Source: Planctomycetaceae bacterium
GTDB taxonomy: Bacteria > Planctomycetota > Planctomycetia > Gemmatales > Gemmataceae
Direction: 5' to 3'
Assembly (NCBI GenBank): GCA_013823135.1
Contig: PNLP01000006.1
Coordinates: 124,001 to 188,000 of the forward strand
Length of the DNA: 64,000 bases
Under the pieces are notes generated by a model. That model saw only the letters and a list, made by a program, of their open reading frames with translations, made no database searches and had not been told where the DNA came from. Positions 29,147-37,790 of this stretch are shown here, piece after piece. Within the stretch, counting starts at the first letter, position 1; every line of letters starts with the position of its first letter. The translations under genes and the position numbers were made by a program.

Positions 29147-31060
29147 CTACTTGTCAGTCACGTCGACAGCGAAGTATGGGTCCGCGAATTCACTCCCGCT
29201 TTTGTCCGTGGCTCGCACCCTGAAAACCTGACGCCCGAGCGGAGCAGTCTCCGCCAGTTTCAGTTTCACGGACCTCGTTTGTCGAGCTCCTGGCCCGAAC
29301 GTCACGGTTTCATCCGTGAAGAGTCCCCTTCCCCGTAGCACGATCGTTGCGCCGGGGTCGTCGCGACCAGATTCCGATAGCGTGACCTGAATAGTGATCT
29401 CGTTACCCGGTTTGGCGGTCGTGAGGACCGGCTCGACACTCACGCGGTGCGGCGTCCAGTCTCGAAGGTGATCGCCACTGACGCTGATCGCATCACATGC
29501 CTTGCCCGCGACTTCGCCCCACTTCACGCGACGACGGTAATCTTCCTTGCTGAAGACATACGGGCCGCCGTGTTCGGCCAGCACCCACTCAGGGGCAATG
29601 TCCAGCACCTTGCCGGCACTCGAGCCGTAAGCCGCAGGCGAACTTCGATTCAGACCCATCCAGCCGCCTGTGCCGCTGAACTGATCCTGGTGGAAGAAGT
29701 TGTCGGCCGTGAACACGCAGCGTTTGCCGTCGATGGTGGCTTCAATGCCGGAAGTAAACCACGACTGCCCGGGCAAGTGGTGGAACTTGAAGGTGTATCC
29801 GCCCCACGTCGCAGTCTCGCCGTCCTTGAGTTCCTTGGTGAACTTGATCGGGCGTGAATCGAGGAACGGGGCGCGAAGTTTGAACGGTTCCTTCAACGGA
29901 GTCGCAACGAGGTCGAGCGACCAAACCTCGCGCGGCTCACCGGTCTTCAAGACGTGGATGCCGTCGAAGTGGTCGTAATGTGCGTGGCTGAACGCGACCA
30001 ACTCCACGGCTCCGAGTTTCTCGTCTTTCTGAAGTTTCGCAACCTGATCGGCGGAGCGCTGCCCCCACGGATCGAGAACGAAAATGCCATCGCCAGTTGT
30101 GGACTTCACAACGTAGGTGTTCCCGGTGATCCACACATGATCGGAGACCTTCGACCACGGCTTGTCGCCGCCGCTCGCGACCTGCTCCTTCGGCACGAGG
30201 AACTCGTACTTCGGCTGATTCCCGAGCCGGTCCTTGCTGAACCGCTCGAAGCTCTTGTGGAACCCCGCTTCTTCCACAAGTTTCGCCGTGTCTTCCAGTG
30301 TGTGCTCAATCTCCTTCGAGAGAACTGAACCGTGAGCAGGGCAAAGGTGGGTCGGTTTCAGTTTTGCCAACTTCTGCAACGACTCGGCAGTTGGCTTCAG
30401 CCCCACATCGGTCCAGTGATCCCAATCGGTTGTGTACGGGGTCCACACTTTGCCTGGCGAGCAGAAGGCATCGCCACAGAAGAGGTACGTTGAGCCTTTC
30501 GAGTTGGCCGCTGGTTCGCACAGATATGAGAAGTGATCGCGCGAGTGCCCTGGGGTCGCAACCGGCGTGATTTGCCATTCCCCGAAACTAATGGGCTTCT
30601 TTTCCTCAATCGCGCAGTCGATTCCCTCGACACCAACTGGTAGCACAAAATACGCTGTCCGCGAGTTGCGAAGAGGTATCGAGTCCTTCCAGAATTTCGC
30701 CACGTTGTCGGGTGCAAGCCAGTCAGCAGATTCCTTCGGGGCACTCACTGCCCAACCCTTCTTGCGGTAATCCGAAGCGAACTCCGCGGTGTCGCGGTGG
30801 TGGTGTGTCAGAAGCACGCACTCGACGGTCTTGGCCCCGAGTTCCGCAACCGCTTCCGGTGATGCCGAAGCGTCAATGACGAGGGCCTTGTCGCCGGCAA
30901 CGAGTGCATAAGAATGGGGCGAAGTCTTCGTCCGATAGACGCCATCGCCGAGCACTTCCCAGGAAGTCAGCACGCTGGGCTTGGGATCAGCAGCCGAGAA
31001 CCAGGCGACGCCAACGACGGCTACACTCGATATCAACCCAAGCACGATGCGCGAATTCAT
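29147..31060 (-). CDS. Secreted protein with two metallo-beta-lactamase-fold domains
   Basis: A 637-residue protein with a good ribosome site (AGGGAGA) and a signal peptide (SRIVLGLISSVAVVGVAWFSAA). The first MBL domain (about 35-260) carries THHHRDT, in which the final metal histidine of HxHxDH is replaced by threonine. The second (about 305-520) carries the complete SHAHYDHFDG plus later histidines. A C-terminal beta domain (about 545-637) looks immunoglobulin-like. Only the second domain appears to have a full dinuclear metal site. Substrate unknown; the nearest characterised neighbours are glyoxalase-II/lactonase-like hydrolases. Confidence 0.8.
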   Translation of the reverse strand: MNSRIVLGLISSVAVVGVAWFSAADPKPSVLTSWEVLGDGVYRTKTSPHSYALVAGDKALVIDASASPEAVAELGAKTVECVLLTHHHRDTAEFASDYRKKGWAVSAPKESADWLAPDNVAKFWKDSIPLRNSRTAYFVLPVGVEGIDCAIEEKKPISFGEWQITPVATPGHSRDHFSYLCEPAANSKGSTYLFCGDAFCSPGKVWTPYTTDWDHWTDVGLKPTAESLQKLAKLKPTHLCPAHGSVLSKEIEHTLEDTAKLVEEAGFHKSFERFSKDRLGNQPKYEFLVPKEQVASGGDKPWSKVSDHVWITGNTYVVKSTTGDGIFVLDPWGQRSADQVAKLQKDEKLGAVELVAFSHAHYDHFDGIHVLKTGEPREVWSLDLVATPLKEPFKLRAPFLDSRPIKFTKELKDGETATWGGYTFKFHHLPGQSWFTSGIEATIDGKRCVFTADNFFHQDQFSGTGGWMGLNRSSPAAYGSSAGKVLDIAPEWVLAEHGGPYVFSKEDYRRRVKWGEVAGKACDAISVSGDHLRDWTPHRVSVEPVLTTAKPGNEITIQVTLSESGRDDPGATIVLRGRGLFTDETVTFGPGARQTRSVKLKLAETAPLGRQVFRVRATDKSGSEFADPYFAVDVTDK

Positions 31061-31170
31061 AGTGATTCTCCCTGACGCATCGTCCACGGATCCCAGACAC
31101 GGGTCAAGGATTAGTTTAGCCTTCGATCACTTGTCTCCTCTCGTTCCCAGTCTGTCCCTGGCAGCGATCA

Positions 31171-32205
31171 CTACTTCCCGAGTGCCACCAAGGTGCCGAG
31201 AACAGCAACGATAAGCACCATCACAATCGTCAGTGCCACCAGCCAGGGCGATGCCGCATCACCAGCATCAACAGTGACCTCGGAACCGTGCGTGTTCAAC
31301 CCTTCTGGCTCGAACTGCTCCGGGTCAGTTTCGCGGGGAGTGGGAGCAGCTTGATGTTTCGTGATCCCAGAAACACCTTGCGAGGTAACGGCAGCCGTAC
31401 TGACAACATTCGCCGAACCCTTCCGTTGCTTTGGGGTCTGTTGTGCCTCGGATGATACTAGCGACGAGATTGGCATGCGGAGGTTGAGCGTTTCAGCCAG
31501 TGAGGTGTACTGAACGGCCGCGGGGGAATCCGGGGAATGAAGAACCAGTGCCGAGGCTGCAACGACGGCCCTTGCGACTCGCGGATCGTGGGGGATCACT
31601 TGCGGAAGCAAACCGGGAACTTTCGAACGCAACGTCGCCTCAGCGGGACCACCGGGCATAACCCCCTCGGGGAGCGTCAGGAGGATTCCAAGAAGGCGGC
31701 AGACCGAGCCTTCTGCCCGCGCTGCTTGAAGAAGGTTCAAGTATGCTGGCAGCGTTCGGAGGGACATCGGTTCCGCTCGCTGAACGATGATGACATCAGA
31801 TGCCGCGCGAAGTAGTGCCTTTGGGCGTGGGCCAAGCATTGGCGGCGCGTCGATGACGACGAGGCGATACGTGCTTGTGATCACCGACCTCGGAAGTGCA
31901 TCGAGGAACGCCTGGAGGTGCTGTTCGCCCGTGTCTCCTTCCGGGTATGGGCTGATCACATCCACACCGGGGATCACGTTCGTCCAGTACCGGCCTACTC
32001 CAGTCACGGGTTCCGAATGTGGAGAGGTTGCTGTCGAGCCCACACTCTCACGGGATAGCTGAAAGCACGCGAGTACGCTTCCGAGCGGGTCCGCGTCGAG
32101 GAGCAGAACACGGCCACCACCGACCGCAGCGAGTGCAGCCAGGTTCACGGCGGTCGTTGTCTTCCCGACTCCACCCTTCTGACTAGCCACGAGTAGCGAA
32201 CGCAC
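31171..32205 (-). CDS. MinD/ParA-like ATPase with C-terminal membrane anchor
   Basis: A 344-residue deviant-Walker ATPase, last gene of the bilin-type operon. Walker A QKGGVGKTT at residues 9-17 is complete, followed by DADPLGSV and VIDAPPM. After the ATPase domain (to about 245) comes a low-complexity linker, then a single membrane segment at the C-terminus (WLVALTIVMVLIVAVLGTLV), an unusual place for an anchor in this family. Starts at a GTG inside the end of the preceding ATPase gene (23-base overlap), so the two ATPases are co-translated and probably act as a pair, perhaps positioning a complex at the membrane. Confidence 0.82.
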   Translation of the reverse strand: MRSLLVASQKGGVGKTTTAVNLAALAAVGGGRVLLLDADPLGSVLACFQLSRESVGSTATSPHSEPVTGVGRYWTNVIPGVDVISPYPEGDTGEQHLQAFLDALPRSVITSTYRLVVIDAPPMLGPRPKALLRAASDVIIVQRAEPMSLRTLPAYLNLLQAARAEGSVCRLLGILLTLPEGVMPGGPAEATLRSKVPGLLPQVIPHDPRVARAVVAASALVLHSPDSPAAVQYTSLAETLNLRMPISSLVSSEAQQTPKQRKGSANVVSTAAVTSQGVSGITKHQAAPTPRETDPEQFEPEGLNTHGSEVTVDAGDAASPWLVALTIVMVLIVAVLGTLVALGK

Positions 32206-32908
32206 GCTTATCCCTCTGCACGTTAGCGAACTGGGGCCAACCGGCGTCGGCTATCTGGTCCCGAAATACATCAGCGAGCGCCCGCAACGCCTGACGCCCC
32301 GGACCATCGGGAAGATCTGCTCCCGCAGTCAGAGGCCAGTCCCGAAGTTCAGGCCGCACCGGGATTGGCGGTTCGACAAAAAGCCCTCCATGCGCCCCAC
32401 GGAGCAGCGAAAGGCAACGGGTTTGGTCCAGGTCCAGCGGGTTGAACACGCTGACCGCGATACCGAGTAGGTCAAGATTCGGATTCGAGATTTTGGCCTC
32501 TCGCACGGCTTGAGTTGCGGCTGGGAGTGTCCCGAGCGAGAGTGAGTCCGCGAGGCAGCAAAGAACAACGCCGTTGGACTTCCTTAACCCGACCTGAGCG
32601 AGTTGCTCCGTCGCCGGTGGGGAGTCGATCACCACGACATCTTGATTTGCCGGAATCGTCCCGACGCCATCGGGTGCCGCAACGGTGGTGACGTTGGGCC
32701 AGCGACACCCAACGGGGCCACACGCAACCAGCAGCGCCGCCTGCACGGGATCAGCATCCATCAGCGTGACCTTCAGCCCCCGTTGCCCCCAGAGCCACGC
32801 CAAAGCAAGGGCCAGCGTCGTGCGTCCGGTTCCTCCCTTGTGACTGGTTACGGTCAGTACGTAAGGCTCCTCAGGGGAACCATTACCAGTTGAACGAATC
32901 GAGGACAT
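32183..32908 (-). CDS. MinD/ParA-like protein with altered Walker A
   Basis: A 241-residue ParA-family protein. The P loop reads SHKGGTGRTTL: the signature lysine of deviant Walker A is kept, but the lysine of the GKT core is arginine, so ATP hydrolysis may be weak or lost. DADPVQAA and VIDSPPA follow in the expected places. Start at 32908 lies inside the end of the kinase gene (26-base overlap). Its partner downstream has the intact motif, so a heterodimer of one active and one inactive ATPase is conceivable. Confidence 0.78.
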   Translation of the reverse strand: MSSIRSTGNGSPEEPYVLTVTSHKGGTGRTTLALALAWLWGQRGLKVTLMDADPVQAALLVACGPVGCRWPNVTTVAAPDGVGTIPANQDVVVIDSPPATEQLAQVGLRKSNGVVLCCLADSLSLGTLPAATQAVREAKISNPNLDLLGIAVSVFNPLDLDQTRCLSLLRGAHGGLFVEPPIPVRPELRDWPLTAGADLPDGPGRQALRALADVFRDQIADAGWPQFANVQRDKRAFATRG

Positions 32909-34226
32909 CGTTAATTGTGCTCGTGTTGGGAGGAGTTGCCGGCTTGTCGGTTGTTGGGGCCACGGGTTCATCACGCACTGTGGTCTGGTCGGTCGGTTCT
33001 ATCTGCAGTGCGGGTTCATCACTGAACCACTCGTCGGCATTTTGCGCGGGTGCCGCGGGAACTGGTGGTCGGTGAGAATCGGCTTCGAATTCACCAAAGA
33101 AGGCATCGGTTGTATCTTGCGAAACCTGGACTGCACGAGGTTGCTCGGAAGTGGACAGTGCGGGCGAACCTCGTGGTCTCCGTCGTTTGCTTGCGAGTTC
33201 TGCAAGGTCGTCCAAAGCTGCCTTTGCTCGTTTCGCTTCACGTGCGAGTCCGGCTTTCTCGTCGATCATCGGGTTCGGGTTCATCGATAGTCTCCCCGAC
33301 ATCGGGGTAGTTGAGCCTGTCATGGATGTCTGAAAGGAACGCTCGGTACCGGCCAACCGGCTGACAACCATAGCCGCTGTGGGGCGTTCGGATGGTGCTT
33401 TCGCCAACATCGCGGGGAGCAGATCGGCCCACACGGAAGAGAGGCTGGCAGGGAGTGGCGGCGCGGTCCACAAATGATGGGCGGCGAGTTCCTCCGCCGT
33501 GCCGAGGAAAGGCAGTTCTCCAGTGAGCAGTTCCAACCCAATCACGCCCAGAGCATAGACATCGCTTGCGGGGCAAACACCACCAGTGAACTGTTCGGGA
33601 GCCATGTACGCGGGCGAACCTGTGAGGCCACGGAGAGCCGCTGCACCGGCCGTGAGCAAGTCTGTCAGGCCGAAGTCTGCGAGTTTGACAGTGCCTTTGA
33701 AGAGGTTGGTGGGTCGGTCCGCAAAGAGTACGTTCTCGGGCTTGAGATCCCGGTGTGTGAAGCCACGCTCGTGGACCGCACTCAGGCCGCGGGCGATGTG
33801 CTCGACCACTTGCCGGGCGTTGTCTGACGTTGCGGTAGCGGACGCACGGCGGGCACGACTGATCGCAGCACGAAGCGAACCGCCGTGACAGAGTTCCAGA
33901 AACAGGTAACGTGTGCCACCAGCTTCCAAGAGATTCACGATCCGAACCACATTCGGATGCTCGACCACGAACATTGCTCGCAGTTCACGGTAAAAATCGC
34001 GTCGTCGTCCAAGTCGTGGATCGAGTCTCTTGACTGCAAGTTCGTCACCATTCGTCTGGTCGATCACGGACCACACGCTTGCAAATCCGCCGCGTGCAAT
34101 GAACCCACGCAACCGATAACGCGCGCCGAGATCACGAGCCACCAGTTCCCCCTCCTCTGCAAGCGCAGTGGCGTCTGGTGGCACGAATCCGGTGTAAACG
34201 TCATCATTCACGGGTGCAATCGGCAT
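32883..34226 (-). CDS. Ser/Thr protein kinase with C-terminal FNW motif
   Basis: A 447-residue soluble Hanks-type kinase. Gly loop ARGGFASVW near 44-52, lysine 66 (LAVKRLD), catalytic loop HRDLKPENVLF with Asp160, LADFGLTDLL at about 182-191 and MAPEQFTGG. The kinase domain ends near residue 300; a Pro/Ser/Thr-rich tail of 145 residues follows and ends in INDVLDSFNW, the very last residues of the protein. That ending matches the three motifs of the small protein at 35995-36396. Eighth gene downstream of the operon's first kinase... it precedes the two ATPases. A docking tail for a shared partner is the likely role of the motif. Confidence 0.92.
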   Translation of the reverse strand: MPIAPVNDDVYTGFVPPDATALAEEGELVARDLGARYRLRGFIARGGFASVWSVIDQTNGDELAVKRLDPRLGRRRDFYRELRAMFVVEHPNVVRIVNLLEAGGTRYLFLELCHGGSLRAAISRARRASATATSDNARQVVEHIARGLSAVHERGFTHRDLKPENVLFADRPTNLFKGTVKLADFGLTDLLTAGAAALRGLTGSPAYMAPEQFTGGVCPASDVYALGVIGLELLTGELPFLGTAEELAAHHLWTAPPLPASLSSVWADLLPAMLAKAPSERPTAAMVVSRLAGTERSFQTSMTGSTTPMSGRLSMNPNPMIDEKAGLAREAKRAKAALDDLAELASKRRRPRGSPALSTSEQPRAVQVSQDTTDAFFGEFEADSHRPPVPAAPAQNADEWFSDEPALQIEPTDQTTVRDEPVAPTTDKPATPPNTSTINDVLDSFNW

Positions 34227-34251
34227 GAGCAGTTGATTCCGGATTGATTCG

Positions 34252-34905
34252 TCAGACCCGAACGGAAGCGAGTTCGGCGACTACCTGCTCATGATTTTTA
34301 CCCGCATCCACCCACGCGCGTGCGGCGGAGAGTCGTTGTGTCAACCCGATCAAGAAACGGCTCACGGGATCGCCGCATGCCTTGCAGGAGGTCTGCACAC
34401 AGTCCAGATCCTGAGCGAACAAGGCCGAGAAGAAACCTGCGAAAATACCGGCGAGTAAAGAGTCAACGGGCTTGTCACTCGCCCCCGAAAGAGACGCGAA
34501 GATCGGCTCGTCGGCGGTCACCGCGATCAACCCCTGTTCGTGACGACTCAGATCGAGTCGAACATTGCCCCAACCGTGATGACTGAAAAGGTCAGCGAGA
34601 CATGCTTGAACCTTGGCAAGCGACATCTCACGGAGCGATCGGCCGTGGAACGTGGACGTCTCCGCGTCGAAACGGCGGGCAAGGAAACCACCCCATTTCC
34701 GCCCGCATGATGCGAAGACGGTGTCGGACGCCGGGCCACATTCGTCGAGAATCGCACGGCGGAAGCCGACCAAGAAGTCTGTCGTCAGCGTGACCAACCG
34801 CACCCCTGTTCGCGTGCGGGTGACACCACGTAGAACGTCCGTTTCACAATAAAGGTTCTCGGCGTAGAAGTTCCCGCCAGCGGTAGCGGTACTTGAAGCG
34901 ATCAT
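34252..34905 (-). CDS. V4R-domain-like protein 1
   Basis: A 217-residue protein with the look of the V4R (4-vinyl-reductase-like) small-ligand-binding domain. Seen are the N-terminal region leading to RAILDECG, the SCGRKWGGFLARR helix, and the C-terminal core DSLLAGIFAGFFSALFAQDL followed by the cysteine patch CVQTSCKACGD and SRFLIGLTQRL. The family's usual C-x(n)-G-D-x-x-C ending is kept in part: the last cysteine is replaced by serine. Starts with GAGG 8 bases upstream. Same fold as the second V4R protein of the operon at 36427. Confidence 0.72.
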   Translation of the reverse strand: MIASSTATAGGNFYAENLYCETDVLRGVTRTRTGVRLVTLTTDFLVGFRRAILDECGPASDTVFASCGRKWGGFLARRFDAETSTFHGRSLREMSLAKVQACLADLFSHHGWGNVRLDLSRHEQGLIAVTADEPIFASLSGASDKPVDSLLAGIFAGFFSALFAQDLDCVQTSCKACGDPVSRFLIGLTQRLSAARAWVDAGKNHEQVVAELASVRV

Positions 34906-34943
34906 CGGTCGGGCCTCGGTGCTCAGTTTTTTCAGGGCGAAAG

Positions 34944-35423
34944 TTAGACGACCGTTGGCCGAGCCGATGCGGCCAAACAGCTCAAATATGGGTAGAGCAA
35001 ATCAGCCGCAGCCGGCGGCAACGTTTCACGTGCAGTGTTCGCGAGCACGTTGAACAGGTCATTCACAGCGCCTGCGGGAACATCCAGGAAATCGAGTGCG
35101 CGGCGGACCGTGATCGCGGATCGGGTCTCGGCATAGTCCGTGTCGTCCATCAACATCCCGAGTGCCGCGGCCCGTAATACGACTCGCACATCGGCAACAG
35201 CCTCGGGCCATCCGAGATCGGCCACCGCTCCGAGTTCGGGGTGCGCCTGTTCCCATTCCTTGACCGTACGGGTCGCAACCTCGGCCTCCATTTCTTCAAC
35301 GGCACGCGCGGCCTTGAACCGAGGGGGCAGACTTTTGGCGTAATCGAGCACTTCCTTCTGATGCGAAGAATTCATGTTCACGCTGTCAGTGCTGTTCACG
35401 GTCTGCATCATTCGAGAAAACAA
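34944..35423 (-). CDS. Phycobiliprotein-like (globin-fold) protein A
   Basis: A 159-residue all-helical protein. It aligns with its neighbour at 35471 over the whole length (VLDYAKSLPPRFKAARA against ILDWAASVPKRLQAANL; VVLRAAALGMLMDDTDY against LVLRYTVQGMIVDDGDM) and, through it, with phycocyanin/allophycocyanin subunits. At the bilin-attachment CARD motif it reads AVAD: no cysteine, no arginine, only the aspartate is kept, so covalent bilin binding at this site is ruled out. The TTG at 35423 has GGAG 6 bases upstream; ATGs at 35411 and 35408 lack a ribosome site. Fold assignment is by eye. Confidence 0.68.
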   Translation of the reverse strand: MFSRMMQTVNSTDSVNMNSSHQKEVLDYAKSLPPRFKAARAVEEMEAEVATRTVKEWEQAHPELGAVADLGWPEAVADVRVVLRAAALGMLMDDTDYAETRSAITVRRALDFLDVPAGAVNDLFNVLANTARETLPPAAADLLYPYLSCLAASARPTVV

Positions 35424-35470
35424 GTTGTGCTCCGCTTGATCGGGGTGAACTCGGACCGGATATTCGAGTG

Positions 35471-35974
35471 TTAATTCACGGCCTGCTGCATGGGTTCGGC
35501 GAAATTACACATCTCAACAATCATCCGTTCAAGGTGTGGCTGAACCCGTTCAATCAGATCAGCCGGCAACTGGCGTCGTGTGGCTTCGATCATCGCGCCG
35601 TACATGTCCCGTATGAGTTGTGGTGTGTGCCCAGTTCCCCGAAGCAGGCTCCGCACCCACACGAAGACTTTCGCGGAAGGCATGTCCCCATCGTCAACGA
35701 TCATTCCCTGAACGGTGTACCGTAACACCAGTGCCATATCGCGAGCCGCTTTGTCCCACGCGCGATCGTGTTGCGGAGCAAACCGCGAGTATCGCGGTTT
35801 CATTTGCTCGATCGCTTCGCGGACGATCTCAGTCTCTTTCTGCGCGATCAGGTTGGCAGCCTGCAGTCGTTTGGGAACACTCGCAGCCCAATCGAGGATC
35901 GATCGCTCTTCATCAGGCGTCGGGTATCGACCATCGCACGCGGCCAGTGTCTTGATTGGTAACGAGTGAATCAC
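35471..35974 (-). CDS. Phycobiliprotein-like (globin-fold) protein B
   Basis: A 167-residue helical protein resembling the phycobilisome alpha/beta subunit family. The region KAARDMALVLRYTVQGMIVDDGD (quoted in two parts: KAARDMALVLR, YTVQGMIVDDGD) matches the phycocyanin KCARDIGYYLR... block position by position: Arg78 and Asp79 are kept, but the chromophore cysteine is Ala76. The early CDGRYPTPDE corresponds to the phycocyanin turn before helix A. GTG at 35974 has CGGAG six bases upstream and is preferred over a TTG at 35998 that overlaps the previous stop. Cys13 and a late cysteine remain. Possible bilin, heme or protein-binding module in a non-photosynthetic cell. Confidence 0.75.
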   Translation of the reverse strand: MIHSLPIKTLAACDGRYPTPDEERSILDWAASVPKRLQAANLIAQKETEIVREAIEQMKPRYSRFAPQHDRAWDKAARDMALVLRYTVQGMIVDDGDMPSAKVFVWVRSLLRGTGHTPQLIRDMYGAMIEATRRQLPADLIERVQPHLERMIVEMCNFAEPMQQAVN

Positions 35975-35994
35975 CGCAAACTCCGTAATGTGGC

Positions 35995-36396
35995 TCAATC
36001 CCAGTTGAAATCGTCAAGAAACTTCTCGACCGACATCGGTGGTTGATCCACCGGTTGTTCGGGCGGTGCAACGATCAGCCGCGGCCCGTCTCCGGCATTC
36101 GCCCAGTTCACGCCTGCGACAAACGCCCCCAGCGACAATGCACCGAGTCGCGGGCCTCGGGTTGGTGCCAAGGGCGAACGGTAGCCCAAAGCATTTCTCC
36201 AGTTCGCGGCGTCTGCGAAAGCCTGGAGTGACACGGAACCGAGGCGGACGCTCCTCCTGTTCGGTGATGGCAACCGTGATGCTTGCGTCGCTGTTGCGGA
36301 CCTTACGGCCGGCGGTTGGCCGACCTCAATCAGTCCGTTCATCATCGCCCCGATGACCTGAAATTCGGGGAGTTCAAGACCCTTCGCATTCATCAT
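35995..36396 (-). CDS. Small protein with three F....NW motifs
   Basis: A 133-residue Pro/Ala-rich, probably disordered protein of no known family. A tandem repeat of about 32 residues is visible: RLGSVSLQAFADAANWRNA (51-69) and RLGALSLGAFVAGVNWANA (83-101). A third, shorter copy ends the protein, SVEKFLDDFNWD (122-133). The last copy matches the C-terminus of the kinase at 32883 (INDVLDSFNW). The pattern is roughly S/T-h-x-x-F-h-x-x-h-N-W. It lies between V4R protein 2 and globin-like protein B. A multivalent scaffold binding three copies of one partner is the most natural reading; that is inference. Confidence 0.65.
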   Translation of the reverse strand: MMNAKGLELPEFQVIGAMMNGLIEVGQPPAVRSATATQASRLPSPNRRSVRLGSVSLQAFADAANWRNALGYRSPLAPTRGPRLGALSLGAFVAGVNWANAGDGPRLIVAPPEQPVDQPPMSVEKFLDDFNWD

Positions 36397-36426
36397 GGCT
36401 GTACCCCGTTTCCTTCGTTGGAGAGA

Positions 36427-37239
36427 TCAGCCTGTCACGGTTCCGTTTAACTTGCCGAGGATATCTTTGAATGTTGCGCCCTCTTGTCTCCAGAACGCGG
36501 CCGCGTTCACCCGCTTCTCTGTTGCGATCAGGAACTTGCAGTGGTCTTCACCCATCGAGTAACACTGGATCTCGATGGCAGAGAGTTGTCGCCGTGCCAA
36601 CACGCTGAAAACGCCAGCGAACAGTCCGGCATAGAAGTAACACACCACCTTGCCGATGTTTCCGATGGTCTGTGCAACGGCCGACTCGTAAAGGTCAATA
36701 AAGATCAATCCCTGCTTCCCTTGGCGGAGGTCGTAGTTCCACTCTCCCCAGCCCTCGAGTTTCAGAGGCCACCACCACGTTTCGAGCAACAAGCCCATAC
36801 GCATCTTGTTGACGGCTTGCTCGTATTCAGCCTGAACACGCGGAACAAAGGAGCCCATGTCGGCGATGCCCCACTCGTAACCGCACTTGTACATGATCTC
36901 GCCAGCCGCATCACCGAGTTCCTCTTCCAGGCCGCCAAGCACCGCGACGACGAAATCCTCGGTTACCCGCACGACTCGTTGTCCGTACGCATTCGTGAGC
37001 AGACCAGCCTGAGGGTTGTGCTTGAAGAACTGGTCGTCGGTAAAATGGTTGTGCTTGTAAATCTGTTGGCCGGTAACGACACGGATGCTTTCCTGCACCT
37101 GACCGTTGACCTTCTCCTCGTCCGCACGCGGGGTACGAAGCAACGAAAGTTGCTGAGCGTCTGCTCCCTTGCCCCAGATCAGGGACAGGCGCTTGTCGAT
37201 GGGTTTCTCTGCGGCCGCAGGCAGGGCGGTCGTGGACAC
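36427..37239 (-). CDS. V4R-domain protein 2
   Basis: A 270-residue protein with a C-terminal V4R domain: AAGEIMYKCGYEWGIADM, then VVCYFYAGLFAGVFSVLARRQ and IEIQCYSMGEDHCKFLI, which holds the complete C-x-x-x-G-x-x-x-C pattern thought to bind a metal or tetrapyrrole-like ligand. The GTG at 37239 has TTGGAGAA 8 bases upstream; a TTG at 37284 that overlaps the ferredoxin stop is the alternative. V4R domains occur in BchJ-type proteins and in ligand-gated regulators, fitting a sensory role next to heme oxygenase. Confidence 0.8.
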   Translation of the reverse strand: MSTTALPAAAEKPIDKRLSLIWGKGADAQQLSLLRTPRADEEKVNGQVQESIRVVTGQQIYKHNHFTDDQFFKHNPQAGLLTNAYGQRVVRVTEDFVVAVLGGLEEELGDAAGEIMYKCGYEWGIADMGSFVPRVQAEYEQAVNKMRMGLLLETWWWPLKLEGWGEWNYDLRQGKQGLIFIDLYESAVAQTIGNIGKVVCYFYAGLFAGVFSVLARRQLSAIEIQCYSMGEDHCKFLIATEKRVNAAAFWRQEGATFKDILGKLNGTVTG

Positions 37240-37280
37240 GGTTCGTTCTCCAAGTTCAGGCTGTGGTGCAGCGTGGCAGG

Positions 37281-37751
37281 TCAATCGGCGTCTTTAAGGC
37301 GGGACACTTCTACTTGCAGGTTTTTCAACTCTTCCAAACGGCTGCGTGTGATGATCTTTCCCTTTGCGATCAAGACCGAGCCATTGATCGGGTGCAGGAG
37401 ATTTTTCTCGGCGCGCGTGCCGAGCAGGCTCATCAAGTCTTCGGCACGTTCGATGTACATGCCTTCGGGCAACTCAACCACAACACCATCGCCCAGCACA
37501 CGACACTGGCAGGCAAGCCGGCTACTCGGATCGGCTCCCGTGATGAATGCCAGAGTCCGCTGCTCTCGCTGCGTGCGAGGTGTCACCTTGTCCATCCCGG
37601 ACTTGACCTTGACGTGGCACGTCGCACAGACGCCCTTCCCACCGCACGACATCAACACCTTCAAATCCTTGGCGAGGAGCGCCTTCAGGACATCGGAATT
37701 GGTCGGCACGGACAGCGATTCATGGATCGGCTCAAAGGTCAAAGTCTTCAT
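37281..37751 (-). CDS. 2Fe-2S ferredoxin
   Basis: A 156-residue ferredoxin. Cluster ligands are Cys36, Cys42, Cys45 and Cys81 (CGGKGVCATC then SRLACQC), the C-x5-C-x2-C-x35-C spacing of plant/bacterial [2Fe-2S] proteins. About 65 residues follow the ferredoxin domain, longer than usual, with charged helical character at the end (RSRLEELKNLQVEVSRLKD). It lies 39 bases after the heme oxygenase gene. Bacterial heme oxygenases need an electron donor, so this is the obvious partner. Confidence 0.92.
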   Translation of the reverse strand: MKTLTFEPIHESLSVPTNSDVLKALLAKDLKVLMSCGGKGVCATCHVKVKSGMDKVTPRTQREQRTLAFITGADPSSRLACQCRVLGDGVVVELPEGMYIERAEDLMSLLGTRAEKNLLHPINGSVLIAKGKIITRSRLEELKNLQVEVSRLKDAD

Positions 37752-37790
37752 CGGGTGAACCAGGACTCGTGATGGCAGTTGGTTTGTGGA

